A DNA stretch of 64,000 bases from Flavobacteriales bacterium UBA7878 (GTDB lineage: Bacteria > Bacteroidota > Bacteroidia > Flavobacteriales > Schleiferiaceae). Below are positions 25,443-34,125 of this stretch, piece after piece; position 1 is the first letter of the stretch; each line of letters opens with the position of its first letter. Both the position numbers and the translations under genes were made by a program. The stretch spans positions 1 through 64,000 of the forward strand of contig DLRW01000043.1 in assembly GCA_002501205.1 (NCBI GenBank), read 5' to 3'. The notes beneath the pieces were generated by a model, which searched no databases, had not been told where the DNA came from, and saw nothing but the letters and a program-made list of their open reading frames with translations.

Positions 25443-26659
25443 CGGCGCATGGCTTTTACGGGGTTCAAACGGTAAATGCTAACAATCGCATAAAGACTTA
25501 CCAGCACACTAATGCAAAGCACTATTCCGCCATGGGTAAACCAGATGTCGGGGTCGATGCTAAAAGGTAAGAGGGGTTCCATACCATAGTCTTCCATCAT
25601 GGCGTCCATATCACCGCTTAATTCGATGGGATTGTAATGGTAGTAAAGAGCAATGGGCAGGGCTAATAGGCTGCCGGTAATAATTCCGAGGAGGTTCAGG
25701 AAGGTGGTTTCCAGGAAGGTGCTGAGGGCCAAACGACCACGATTCATACCTATCGATAGGAGTATGCCGAATTCAGGCTTTCTTTCGGCGGTAAGCATAA
25801 GGATGGTGCCAAAGACTCCGAAACCAATTACCAGGTAAAGGATAAAGAGAATGGCCAGACCGCCGGCGCTATCGGCTTCCATAGCCTCAATTAATTCGGG
25901 GAGCATTTGCCGCCAGGTGAGCAGGGTAGTGCTGGAAGTGTCAATGTCGCTAATTAAACGACTTTGCAAGGCTTCCAAATCTTCTGGGTCTTTAGGGACC
26001 AATACTTCGGCACTCACTCGATCATAAGCTCCGGTGAGGTATTGGAGTTCCCCTAAATCAAGGTAAACAGTGCTCTTATTGGCAACCGGGTTTTTCAGAT
26101 CGGCGACACCCAGTACCGGATATTTGCCATTAGCGCTTATGCCGTGGTAACCTTGACCAACAATAATGAGGGTGTCCCCCACATCAAGCTTTAAGCTTTC
26201 TGCTAATTTGCTGGCTAGGCAAACTCCTTGCTCGCCCTTTTGGGGGAGAGTTCCACGCAAGAGCTTTTCGTTGAGATTGAAGTATTGACTTTCCATTTCG
26301 GCATCAATGCCTTTTAGGAAGCCGGGTTTGGTTTCACTTTGATCGGAAGCGAGCAAAGCAAAGCTTTCAAGGCGAGGTAAAAGTGCTTTTAAACCGGGGT
26401 CGCTAAGCATTTTTTTACGCTCCAGGCTGTCGGGGATAAAGCTCCGTTCTAAGGTTTGCTTGTCCCAATAACCTTTGGCTTGCCACTGCATAAAGCCAGT
26501 GGTGGCATTAATTACGGAGGAGTAAGCTTTGTCATAAGTACCCAGCTGCATGCTCCGCATTACGATGGCAAAAAAGAGGGCAAAAGCAACCGAGGCCAGA
26601 GTAATCAGGCTACGGCGTTTGTTGCGCCAAATATTTCGCCAGGCAATCTTGAATAGCAT
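25439..26659 (-). CDS. FtsX/LolC-family ABC permease (first of pair)
   Basis: A 406-residue inner-membrane permease of the same layout as its neighbour: N-terminal LFKIAWRNIWRNKRRS and helix, a periplasmic domain of about 230 residues, three C-terminal helices with ERKPEFGILLSIGMNRGRL. The periplasmic domain and helix-3 region (a long acidic SGDMDAMMEDYGME insertion before the last helix) differ from the second permease. It starts one base after the LolA-like gene stop. Confidence 0.9.
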   Translation of the reverse strand: MLFKIAWRNIWRNKRRSLITLASVAFALFFAIVMRSMQLGTYDKAYSSVINATTGFMQWQAKGYWDKQTLERSFIPDSLERKKMLSDPGLKALLPRLESFALLASDQSETKPGFLKGIDAEMESQYFNLNEKLLRGTLPQKGEQGVCLASKLAESLKLDVGDTLIIVGQGYHGISANGKYPVLGVADLKNPVANKSTVYLDLGELQYLTGAYDRVSAEVLVPKDPEDLEALQSRLISDIDTSSTTLLTWRQMLPELIEAMEADSAGGLAILFILYLVIGFGVFGTILMLTAERKPEFGILLSIGMNRGRLALSTFLETTFLNLLGIITGSLLALPIALYYHYNPIELSGDMDAMMEDYGMEPLLPFSIDPDIWFTHGGIVLCISVLVSLYAIVSIYRLNPVKAMRR

Positions 26660-26660
26660 T

Positions 26661-27401
26661 TTAACGGACGCGTTTCATGTATTGTGTGGTAAAGTGTTCG
26701 CGAGGAATATTTACCGAAAAGTCTAATTGATGGTATTGAAGAATGGTTTTATGTCCGGGTTCGGCCACTGGCTCCATTTCTACAATTACCGGGAGGATTT
26801 TACCACCGAGATTTCCAATTTTCTTGGCGGTCATCACATTAACTAAATCCTCCTCTTCGTCATAGAACTCCGTTTTCAGGTGGATGTATTCTTTTTGGTC
26901 GATATGCAGAACGACCTTGCCCCAAACCACAGCGGCATCGGCCTTAGGCTTCAGCTCAATTTTCCACACCTTACGGCCATTGATGCTGTCTTCTCCCAGG
27001 AGCTTATGCTCATAATCTTTTAATAGTGAAGATTCGGTTACCAGATCATCATTGGTAAAGTCGGAGCCCATCCAACTTTGATTCATCATGCTGGGCGGAA
27101 GCTTAATTTGGCGCTCGATGCTGGGAATCCAGTTGTAAATTTCCTTGCGATTTTTAAGAAATACGGTGCCTTTATCCCGAGCGGGAGAGGTAATTAAAAT
27201 CAGCGAGTAATCGGTACCGCGACTCCAGGTTTTCATGGTGATGGTACGACTCCAGCTGGGGCGTACAATGGTCATGGACAGCTCCGCATAGGACTGCTCT
27301 CCGCGCAATTTGTTTTCGGTTTTCTCCACTATTTCCGCCGGGTTTTGAGCAAAGAGGCCGGCCGAGAGGATTAAGCACAGACTGAGGATTTTCGTTTTCA
27401 T
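26661..27401 (-). CDS. LolA-like outer-membrane lipoprotein-sorting protein
   Basis: A 246-residue exported protein (signal peptide ends GLFAQN) of the LolA-like superfamily: an open half-barrel of long strands, with SMTIVRPSWSRTITMKTWSRG, the KGTVFLKNRKEIYNWIP block and MMNQSWMGSDFTNDDL, a run characteristic of the family named outer-membrane lipoprotein-sorting protein. These motifs separate it from housekeeping LolA. Such proteins bind acyl chains and ferry lipid or lipoprotein across the periplasm. Lying between the TetR gene (4-base overlap) and two FtsX permeases, it is the expected periplasmic carrier of this transporter. Confidence 0.88.
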   Translation of the reverse strand: MKTKILSLCLILSAGLFAQNPAEIVEKTENKLRGEQSYAELSMTIVRPSWSRTITMKTWSRGTDYSLILITSPARDKGTVFLKNRKEIYNWIPSIERQIKLPPSMMNQSWMGSDFTNDDLVTESSLLKDYEHKLLGEDSINGRKVWKIELKPKADAAVVWGKVVLHIDQKEYIHLKTEFYDEEEDLVNVMTAKKIGNLGGKILPVIVEMEPVAEPGHKTILQYHQLDFSVNIPREHFTTQYMKRVR

Positions 27402-27973
27402 AAATGATATTTAGTTAGGATTTTTTGCTTCATATCTTCCAGAGGATAGTCGGGGCCCAGAGCTAAGTAGCCGAGAACGGTACCATCCATCAAAGCACCA
27501 AAAGCATAGGCCTCCGCTAGAGGGGCATCATAGGAGAGCGCTTTAAAAATGTCGCGGTACATATCTATGCTGAGGTTTTTATGCTTGGTAATAAGCTCCT
27601 TGAGCCTGGCTGTAACCTCAGGTTGAATAGCAATAGCGGTCATAAAGCGAACAATGTCCCTTTGCTCATCCATAAACTGAAAGCCCATTTCTACGGTAAG
27701 ACGCAACTGCTCTTTGGGACTTTTACCCGTAATTTGATCTTCCATGCCTTCACCTACGGCTACCAGCATTTCGAATATGCCGTGTAAGAGATCTTCTTTA
27801 CTACTAAAGTAGTGATAGCTTAAGCCTTTGGAAACGCCTGCCTCCTTAGCAATATAAGCCATGCTGGCGGCGGTATAACCTTTTTCGGCGAAAGCCTTTA
27901 AGCCCGCCATTAAGATTTGTTGACGGGTTTGTGCTCTTTGAGCTTCGTTTTGAGCGGGGTTACGTGGACTCAT
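27398..27973 (-). CDS. TetR/AcrR-family transcriptional repressor
   Basis: A 191-residue regulator. Residues about 12-60 are the TetR DNA-binding domain (ILMAGLKAFAEKGYTAASM, AGVSKGLSYHYFSSKEDLL), and the C-terminal two thirds is a helical ligand-binding and dimerisation domain. It is the first gene of the operon and overlaps the LolA-like gene by 4 bases, so it controls its own operon. Two similar 16-bp palindromes lie in the 69 bases before its start. The inducer is unknown; many relatives with this context respond to lipids or membrane-active compounds. Confidence 0.9.
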   Translation of the reverse strand: MSPRNPAQNEAQRAQTRQQILMAGLKAFAEKGYTAASMAYIAKEAGVSKGLSYHYFSSKEDLLHGIFEMLVAVGEGMEDQITGKSPKEQLRLTVEMGFQFMDEQRDIVRFMTAIAIQPEVTARLKELITKHKNLSIDMYRDIFKALSYDAPLAEAYAFGALMDGTVLGYLALGPDYPLEDMKQKILTKYHL

Positions 27974-27979
27974 TTTTCA

Positions 27980-27995
27980 TTGAACGATTGGTCAA
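27980..27995. promoter_or_regulatory. TetR operator 1
   Basis: TTGAACGATTGGTCAA is a 16-bp imperfect palindrome of the form TTGAmC-N4-GkTCAA, starting 7 bases upstream of the TetR start codon. Its partner is 20 bases away. Confidence 0.6.
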
Positions 27996-28015
27996 ATGTA
28001 TAGAACAAGTTTTAA

Positions 28016-28031
28016 TTGACCGCGTGTTCAA
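28016..28031. promoter_or_regulatory. TetR operator 2
   Basis: TTGACCGCGTGTTCAA has the same TTGAmC-N4-GkTCAA design as operator 1. With flanks included, the two sites form a larger inverted pair (19-base arms, four central differences). It lies between the patatin gene stop and the TetR start, where the operon promoter must be. Confidence 0.6.
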
Positions 28032-28042
28032 TGAAAAAATTT

Positions 28043-30202
28043 TTAGAACCAGAAGCCTAAACGAACGTAGGCGTAAAGGTCTGGGTGATTGGTACTACCG
28101 GCGATATTTAGCTCCAGTGGTCCAACCAAAGAATTGTAGCTGTAACCAATACTGTAGCCTCCGAGAATAAAGTCGTCGTAATCAAAAAGTTCCTCAAAAG
28201 TGCTTTCCATCCGACCGAGGTTTGCCTTTAGCTGGATGAAGTGATTTTTAAAGGGCTCGTAATTGAGATCAGTTCTTAGCATTAGAGCATTTCGGCCGGT
28301 GAGCTCCATGAAGCGATAGCCCACAAAGGGTTCTATATAATTAATATAAGACATGCCCATGCTACCAAAATAGATACGATAAGGATCGTCCAAATTAGGT
28401 CCGATGGTGGTGGCGCCAAAAACCCGGCTAATCAAGGTCCACTTGGGTGCGATGCTTAGGGCCTGTTTCAGGGAGAAGTCCAAAACCGAACTGGGTTCAC
28501 GGAAAACCTCAAAACCCTGTCTTTCTGAAATGATGCGGTAGCGCGCATTTAGCTGAAATCCTTTCCGCGGAAAATTGGCTTCATCGAAGGAATCGAAGTC
28601 GATAAAGGCGTAATAATTAATAAAGCCTTTCTGGAAATTGGGAAAATTTTCCTGATCAAAATTTTGAATAATCCCAATGTCTTCAATTTGCAAACCGCCA
28701 CCAATGGCATAGGCATCGCGCCATGTAGATTGGAGGAAGAGGTCGAGGGTGTAATCCTGATATATCCGCTCATTAAGCGCTTGCCGATTCAAATAGTTTT
28801 GATAACGAAAGCGATAGCTGCGCAGCTTTAGTCCCAGGGTTGGGATAAAGCCTCGATCTACGAAGTAACTGATTTCACCACGGGGCATATCCCCAAGTGC
28901 AAAATCAACGCTAAGCCGGGAGTTTTTGAAGAGTAGATTGCGATTGGTATAATTAACCAGTACCGCAGCATTGTAGTCGTCGCTGTAATTAAGTCCTAGT
29001 TTTAGGCTCTGAAAATAGTGCTGTTCCCGAAGATTAATATTGAGGATATAGCCGGTATCAGCAGGCACCAAAGTATAATCGATATTGGTGAAATACTTGG
29101 TGCCATAGAGTTGATCCAGACCTTTCTCCAGTCTGTTCACTTCACAAAGCTCACCCTCGCGAACCCTTAGTTTTCCTTTTACAAAATTGGGCGTGAGGCT
29201 TACTAAGCCATTCACTTGAATCTTCTTTACGTAGAATTCTTGCTTGGGAGTAGCTTTGATGATTTCTCGTTTGGGTCCCTGATCTTTTTCCGCCAAGGCA
29301 CGTAATTCATCCCAATGCTTGCGGGCTTCGGCTTCTCCTTTGGCTACAATTTCATCAAAGAGGTCGAAGGTGGTTACACCTGCTTCCGGTATTTTAGGGG
29401 TTATCCAAATATCAGAAAGTGCCTCCGAGGCGGTTTTATTGCGGGAGTTTAAAAAGGCAGAAGTTTGTTCCAAGACCCGCACTACCGAGTTCAAATCATC
29501 TCGATCGTTGAGGTAGTCTTGCATATCTATCCCAATGATATAATCGAGTTCTTTTTCGGCCATAATCTGGATGGGGTAATTCAGCACTACACCGCCATCG
29601 ATATAAAGGCTGTCTTCAAAAAGATATGGCGTAAAAAGCGAAGGAAATGCGGAGCTGGCTCGCAAGGCATCGATTAATCTTCCATTACTAAAAATGCGGG
29701 GTTTTCCGGTTTCCAAATTGGTGGCGACGCAATAGAAGGGAATGGGCAATTCTTCGAAATCGATATAAGGATAACTCTGCTGGGTTATGGTGCTGAGCTC
29801 CTTCATGATATATTGCGCAAAATTTACCCCGCGCGGAATATGCACCCCTCCGCTATCAATGGGGAAGCTTAACATATAGCGAGAATCAGCCTTACGGTCG
29901 AAGAAGCTTAATCGGTTGCGTGGAACTTCGTTGGTTAGCAGGGCATCCCAGTTTACCTGTCCGAGGTAGCTTTCAATTTCAGAGGCACTATAGCCCAGGC
30001 TGTACATGGCCCCCACAATCGCGCCCATGGATGTACCCCCGATATAGTCGATTTGAATTCCGGCTTCCTCAATTACTTTAAGGGCTCCGATTTGTGCCAT
30101 GCATTTGGCACCTCCTCCGCTCAAGACTAAACCAATTTTAAGGTCTTTGTTTTGGGCATTTAGGCTTATACAAGCCAAAATCAGAAGCAGGGTTTTTTTC
30201 AT
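28043..30202 (-). CDS. Patatin-like phospholipase with POTRA and outer-membrane barrel
   Basis: A 719-residue exported protein: signal peptide (to about N18), a patatin domain (about 20-310) with oxyanion loop GGGAK, nucleophile S58 in GTSMG and the acid D202 in DGG, then a POTRA domain (about 325-395; YVKKIQVNGLVSLTP) and a 16-strand Omp85-type barrel ending in a terminal Phe. This is the layout of PlpD/FplA type Vd autotransporters. It would hydrolyse lipid acyl esters at the cell surface or in the periplasm. Translationally coupled to uvrC (4-base overlap). The TetR operon follows it on the same strand. Confidence 0.92.
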   Translation of the reverse strand: MKKTLLLILACISLNAQNKDLKIGLVLSGGGAKCMAQIGALKVIEEAGIQIDYIGGTSMGAIVGAMYSLGYSASEIESYLGQVNWDALLTNEVPRNRLSFFDRKADSRYMLSFPIDSGGVHIPRGVNFAQYIMKELSTITQQSYPYIDFEELPIPFYCVATNLETGKPRIFSNGRLIDALRASSAFPSLFTPYLFEDSLYIDGGVVLNYPIQIMAEKELDYIIGIDMQDYLNDRDDLNSVVRVLEQTSAFLNSRNKTASEALSDIWITPKIPEAGVTTFDLFDEIVAKGEAEARKHWDELRALAEKDQGPKREIIKATPKQEFYVKKIQVNGLVSLTPNFVKGKLRVREGELCEVNRLEKGLDQLYGTKYFTNIDYTLVPADTGYILNINLREQHYFQSLKLGLNYSDDYNAAVLVNYTNRNLLFKNSRLSVDFALGDMPRGEISYFVDRGFIPTLGLKLRSYRFRYQNYLNRQALNERIYQDYTLDLFLQSTWRDAYAIGGGLQIEDIGIIQNFDQENFPNFQKGFINYYAFIDFDSFDEANFPRKGFQLNARYRIISERQGFEVFREPSSVLDFSLKQALSIAPKWTLISRVFGATTIGPNLDDPYRIYFGSMGMSYINYIEPFVGYRFMELTGRNALMLRTDLNYEPFKNHFIQLKANLGRMESTFEELFDYDDFILGGYSIGYSYNSLVGPLELNIAGSTNHPDLYAYVRLGFWF

Positions 30203-32007
30203 TTTCCCTCGGTATCGGAGTGGTAGTGATTATATATAATTCCCGCACGCTTACTGCCAATTACCTCTTCCAGGTTTTCGCGGCTGGCTTCGCGGATATT
30301 CTTTACGCTTTTAAACTTCCTCAGAAGCAGTTTAACACTTTCATCGCCAATGCCCTTAATCTCGCTTAGTTCACTCTTAAAGGTGCCCTTGGATCGCCGG
30401 TTGCGATGATGGGTGATACCAAAACGATGCGCCTCATCGCGCAAACGTTGGATTACCTTCAAAGTTTCTGAGCGCTTATCCAGGTATAAGGGGTATTTAT
30501 CGCCCGGGAAGTATAACTCTTCCAATCGTTTTGCGATTCCCAAGATGGCAATTTTTCCTCGGAGATCAAGGTCCTCCAAGGCATTTAAAGCTGATCCTAA
30601 TTGTCCTTTGCCCCCATCAATAACAATTAATTGGGGTAAGGGCTCATCTTCATCCAATAAACGTCGGTACCTTCTAAATACCGCTTCGTACATACTGGCA
30701 AAGTCATCGGGGCCTTCTACCGTTTTGATATTAAAATGACGGTAGTCTTTTTTACTGGGCTTTCCATCTTTAAAAACCACACAGGCCGAAACGGGATTGG
30801 TCCCCTGAATATTGGAGTTGTCGAAACATTCGATATGCCGCGGCTCTACCTTCATGCGCAAATCTTGTTGCATTTGCTTCATGAGGCGTTTTACATGCCG
30901 ATCGGGATCTACAATTTGAATGTTCTTGAGTTTTTCGAGTCGAAAATAACGACCGTTCTTTAGCGAAAGCTCAATTAAGTTTCGCTTGTCTCCCCTCTGG
31001 GGGATATGGATTTTCACTTCTGGGATTTCCAGATCCACTTCGTGGGAAACAAAGATCTCGCGGGCGGTAGACTTAAAGCGCTGGCGCAATTCGGGGATAG
31101 CCATCTCCAAAATTCGGGAATTGCTTTCTTCCAGCTTTTTCTTGAGTTCCAGGGTGTGAGATTGCAGCACGGCGCCATCTACTATTTTCAGCAGGTTTAC
31201 ATAGGCAAATTCCGCATCGCTGAAAACCGTAAAAACATCCACATTGGTAATTCCCGGGTTCACCACGGTACTTTTGGCTTGATAGCGATCTACGATCTCA
31301 AATTTTTCCTTCAGTCTCTGAGCTTCCTCAAATTGAAGATTCGTGGCGGCAATTTGCATTTGCTCCTGCAGCATTTGCTTCACCTTAGTAAGATGGCCTT
31401 TAATAAGCTCGCGGGCGGATTGCACATCTTTGAGGTAGTCTTCCTCTGATTGTAGTCCTTCACAGGGGCCTTTGCAATTGCCAATATGATATTCCAAACA
31501 GACCCGGTATTTCCCGGATTCGATAGCTTCGGGCGATAAATTAAGCTTGCAAGTACGCAAGGGGTACAGTTGGCGGATCAGCCCCAGTACTGTTTTCATC
31601 ACCTTTACCGAGGCATAGGGTCCAAAATATTCGCTGCCATCTTTTACCGGGTTCCGAGTTGGGAAAATTCGTGGAAAGGGTTCCTTTTTGATGCAAATCC
31701 AGGGATAGGTTTTGTCATCTTTCAGGTTGATATTATAACGCGGTTGATACTCCTTGATTAGGTTGTTTTCCAAAATCAGAGCATCGAATTCGGTTTCGGT
31801 AATGATGGTTTGAATGTCGGCAATCTTACTTACCATTACACGAATGCGTGCGCTGTCGTGACCTTTTGTGAAGTAGGAAGAAACTCTTTTCCGAAGATCC
31901 TTAGCTTTGCCGATATAGAGGATTTTTCCGTTCTTATCTAAATGCTGATAGATGCCCGGTTTATTGGGCAAAGTCTTTAAGATGTTGGAGATTTTTTCCT
32001 CAGGCAT
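30199..32007 (-). CDS. uvrC: UvrABC excinuclease subunit C
   Basis: A 602-residue nuclease that makes both incisions around bulky DNA lesions after UvrB loading. In order: GIY-YIG domain (N-terminal, KPGIYQHLDKNGKILYIG), UVR motif (about 200-235), the RNase H-like incision domain (IECFDNSNIQGTNPV, then the VIDGGKGQL Asp), and a C-terminal helix-hairpin-helix (LSEIKGIGDESVKLLLRKF). Cys residues of the CxxxC linker region are present near 155-180. Divergent from mutT by 29 bases. Confidence 0.97.
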   Translation of the reverse strand: MPEEKISNILKTLPNKPGIYQHLDKNGKILYIGKAKDLRKRVSSYFTKGHDSARIRVMVSKIADIQTIITETEFDALILENNLIKEYQPRYNINLKDDKTYPWICIKKEPFPRIFPTRNPVKDGSEYFGPYASVKVMKTVLGLIRQLYPLRTCKLNLSPEAIESGKYRVCLEYHIGNCKGPCEGLQSEEDYLKDVQSARELIKGHLTKVKQMLQEQMQIAATNLQFEEAQRLKEKFEIVDRYQAKSTVVNPGITNVDVFTVFSDAEFAYVNLLKIVDGAVLQSHTLELKKKLEESNSRILEMAIPELRQRFKSTAREIFVSHEVDLEIPEVKIHIPQRGDKRNLIELSLKNGRYFRLEKLKNIQIVDPDRHVKRLMKQMQQDLRMKVEPRHIECFDNSNIQGTNPVSACVVFKDGKPSKKDYRHFNIKTVEGPDDFASMYEAVFRRYRRLLDEDEPLPQLIVIDGGKGQLGSALNALEDLDLRGKIAILGIAKRLEELYFPGDKYPLYLDKRSETLKVIQRLRDEAHRFGITHHRNRRSKGTFKSELSEIKGIGDESVKLLLRKFKSVKNIREASRENLEEVIGSKRAGIIYNHYHSDTEGK

Positions 32008-32036
32008 GGAACAAAAATACTTAAATGCTGAGCTAA

Positions 32037-32432
32037 ATGATTGAAGTGGTTTGCGCCATTATTTTGAATCCTGAGTCTAAGATATTTGCAGCCCGCCGAG
32101 CCCCTGGAAAAAGCTTTGCCGGCTACTGGGAATTCCCGGGAGGGAAAATTGAAGAGGGCGAGAATGGCGCGGAGGCACTCCAAAGAGAGTTGCAAGAAGA
32201 GCTGGGCCTGGATTTAGAAATTGGACCTTCTTTACATGCGGTTAATTGGGAAAATAAAACCGGCGTATTTCAATTGGAAGCCTTTATCTGCGAAAGTGGT
32301 TTAGAAGGCATGGACCTCCAAGATCACGATGAATGGGGCTGGTTCGAAATCGAAGATTTATTGGAAATCGAAATGATGATTGCAGACCTGGCCCTTTTAC
32401 CGTATTTGGATAAATACCTGAGCCAGAATTAA
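32037..32432 (+). CDS. mutT: 8-oxo-dGTP diphosphatase-like Nudix hydrolase
   Basis: A 131-residue Nudix protein. The Nudix box GGKIEEGENGAEALQRELQE is followed by E-L-G-L, matching G-x5-E-x7-R-E-U-x-E-E-x-G-U. The N-terminal VVCAIILNPESKIFAARR is the MutT-type substrate strand. MutT removes oxidised dGTP from the nucleotide pool. Divergent from uvrC, so two genome-maintenance genes share a promoter region of 29 bases. Some MutT-like proteins act on other nucleotides, so the substrate is inferred. Confidence 0.85.
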   Translation: MIEVVCAIILNPESKIFAARRAPGKSFAGYWEFPGGKIEEGENGAEALQRELQEELGLDLEIGPSLHAVNWENKTGVFQLEAFICESGLEGMDLQDHDEWGWFEIEDLLEIEMMIADLALLPYLDKYLSQN

Positions 32433-32438
32433 AGCCAC

Positions 32439-33125
32439 TTAGATTAGCTCAACCTCAAAAATTTCGCAGAAGTATTGCTTGGCCTTAGCTTCAATTTCGG
32501 CCATGTCTACCGGATGACCTAATTCGCGTTTTAGTGAAGTAACCTCTTTATCGTAAATACCGCAGGGTACGATATGCCCGAAATAGGAGAGGTCGGTATT
32601 TACATTAAAGGCCCAGCCATGCATGGTAACCCAGCGACTGGCTCTAACTCCGAGGGCTAGGATTTTTCGGGCTTTTGGAGTGCCTACATCGAACCAAACT
32701 CCGGTTTCTCCATCCGAACGCTCTCCTTTAAGTCCATAGTCGGCCAACACCTTAATAAAGACTTCTTCAAGGTAGCGTAGGTATTTATGGATATCGGGGA
32801 AGAAATGATCCAGGTCCAGAATAGGATAACCCACCAATTGACCAGGTCCATGGTAAGTAATATCGCCTCCTCTGTTAATAGGATAAAAGGTAGCCTTTAA
32901 GTCTTTAAGCTCTTGCTCAGAAACCAAAAGGTGCTCCCGTTTTCCGCTTTTCCCCAAGGTATAAACATGAGGATGTTCGCAGAAGAGTAAATAGTTCTGC
33001 GTGGGCTTCTGCTCCGCTTCCGGCAATTTGCGGTTTTGGAACTTACGGTCTACCGTTTCCTGAAATAGTTGTTCTTGATAGTCCCAGGCTTCTTGATAGT
33101 CAATTAAACCCAGGTCGCGGAACAT
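32439..33125 (-). CDS. lipB: Octanoyl-[acyl-carrier protein]-protein N-octanoyltransferase
   Basis: A 228-residue LipB, transferring octanoate from ACP to lipoyl domains in de novo lipoate synthesis. Visible: RGGDITYHGPGQLVGYPI, the catalytic Lys in RKILALGVR, MHGWAFNVNTDLSYF and the catalytic Cys in IVPCGI. N-terminal 20 residues are typical of the family. LipA is not in the window. Nine bases follow the phosphoglucose/phosphomannose isomerase gene, so it probably ends that transcript. Confidence 0.95.
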   Translation of the reverse strand: MFRDLGLIDYQEAWDYQEQLFQETVDRKFQNRKLPEAEQKPTQNYLLFCEHPHVYTLGKSGKREHLLVSEQELKDLKATFYPINRGGDITYHGPGQLVGYPILDLDHFFPDIHKYLRYLEEVFIKVLADYGLKGERSDGETGVWFDVGTPKARKILALGVRASRWVTMHGWAFNVNTDLSYFGHIVPCGIYDKEVTSLKRELGHPVDMAEIEAKAKQYFCEIFEVELI

Positions 33126-33133
33126 AACCTGAT

Positions 33134-34123
33134 TTACAGTGGAATTTTTGATAATTCGGATTTAAGGAGATCAATGGATTTGATGTCCATAATATCTACC
33201 TGATTTAATTCTGAGAGGTAATAGGATAACCAATCGCCGTAATGAATTAAATACAAGGCACGCTCAATATTGTTTGCTCCTTTGCTTTGCAATTCGAAAA
33301 CATGGGGAGTCTTTTCACCAATAATTTCACGAATGATATCCATGCGCTTTAAGTTGCGAGGGTTATCAGAGTCATTACGTAAGAAGAGGCAAGAATACTG
33401 ATCGGTACCCCCTTCCCAGCCTACCAGCTCGTTGTGGTTCATTTCGGGAACTTCGGCCTCCCAGGCCAACATTTTGGCGTTTTCGTTCAACTGCTGACGA
33501 ATGCGAGCAGCAACGCCAATAAAGCCGGCATTTGCCAAAATTTGGACGGTGGTATTTTGCAGCTTTTGAGCTAAGACTTCGGAATCTTGACGAATAGTGT
33601 CTTCCTCAGCATTTAATAGATCAATAGCTCCGCTTATTGCGCTTTGCGGATCACTTTCGATTACTCCAAATGCACGCAGATAATAGAGTAAGAAAGTAAA
33701 GGGGTAAGCGAACATGGAGCGTGGGGCATTGCCGCCAATCATGCTCAAGCAATTGTAGCCTTTTTCTTCAGCCTTAGCTTTAAGTTGACCGCCCGAGCTA
33801 ATGCAAGCAATCATTGCTCCTTGTGCTTCCGCTTTAGCTACCGCTTGTAAGGTTTCCTCAGTATTACCGGAATAGGAACAGGCAATTACCAGGGTATGAC
33901 GCCCTACAAAGGCGGGGATATCGTAATTTTTGTTTACAGTAACCGGAACTTTTGCTTCGCTATTGGTTAAGTCCAAAATAGTACTGCCTCCAATGCCAGA
34001 TCCTCCTAAGCCGGTGATCATTACATTTTGAATGGCCCGATCCGGAGCTTTGAATTGGAAACTTTGCAATGTCAGTAAGGCATCTTGCAAGTGAGCACTA
34101 AAACTCGCGATTAAGTCTTTCAC
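33134..34123 (-). CDS. Bifunctional phosphoglucose/phosphomannose isomerase
   Basis: A 329-residue SIS-domain enzyme interconverting glucose 6-phosphate, mannose 6-phosphate and fructose 6-phosphate. Phosphate-binding loop GLGGSGIGGSTI, the SIS motif CSYSGNTEETL, and the C-terminal NHNELVGWEGG with the catalytic His/Glu are visible. The length and motifs match the archaeal-type bifunctional enzyme common in Bacteroidota rather than the classic 550-residue Pgi. It sits 2 bases downstream of lspA and 8 bases upstream of lipB, in a compact minus-strand operon. Confidence 0.9.
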   Translation of the reverse strand: MKDLIASFSAHLQDALLTLQSFQFKAPDRAIQNVMITGLGGSGIGGSTILDLTNSEAKVPVTVNKNYDIPAFVGRHTLVIACSYSGNTEETLQAVAKAEAQGAMIACISSGGQLKAKAEEKGYNCLSMIGGNAPRSMFAYPFTFLLYYLRAFGVIESDPQSAISGAIDLLNAEEDTIRQDSEVLAQKLQNTTVQILANAGFIGVAARIRQQLNENAKMLAWEAEVPEMNHNELVGWEGGTDQYSCLFLRNDSDNPRNLKRMDIIREIIGEKTPHVFELQSKGANNIERALYLIHYGDWLSYYLSELNQVDIMDIKSIDLLKSELSKIPL

Positions 34124-34125
34124 GC

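Noticed and set aside
31006..31449. Plus-strand open frame of 147 codons inside uvrC
   Set aside because: It is antisense to conserved uvrC motifs and has no recognisable domain.
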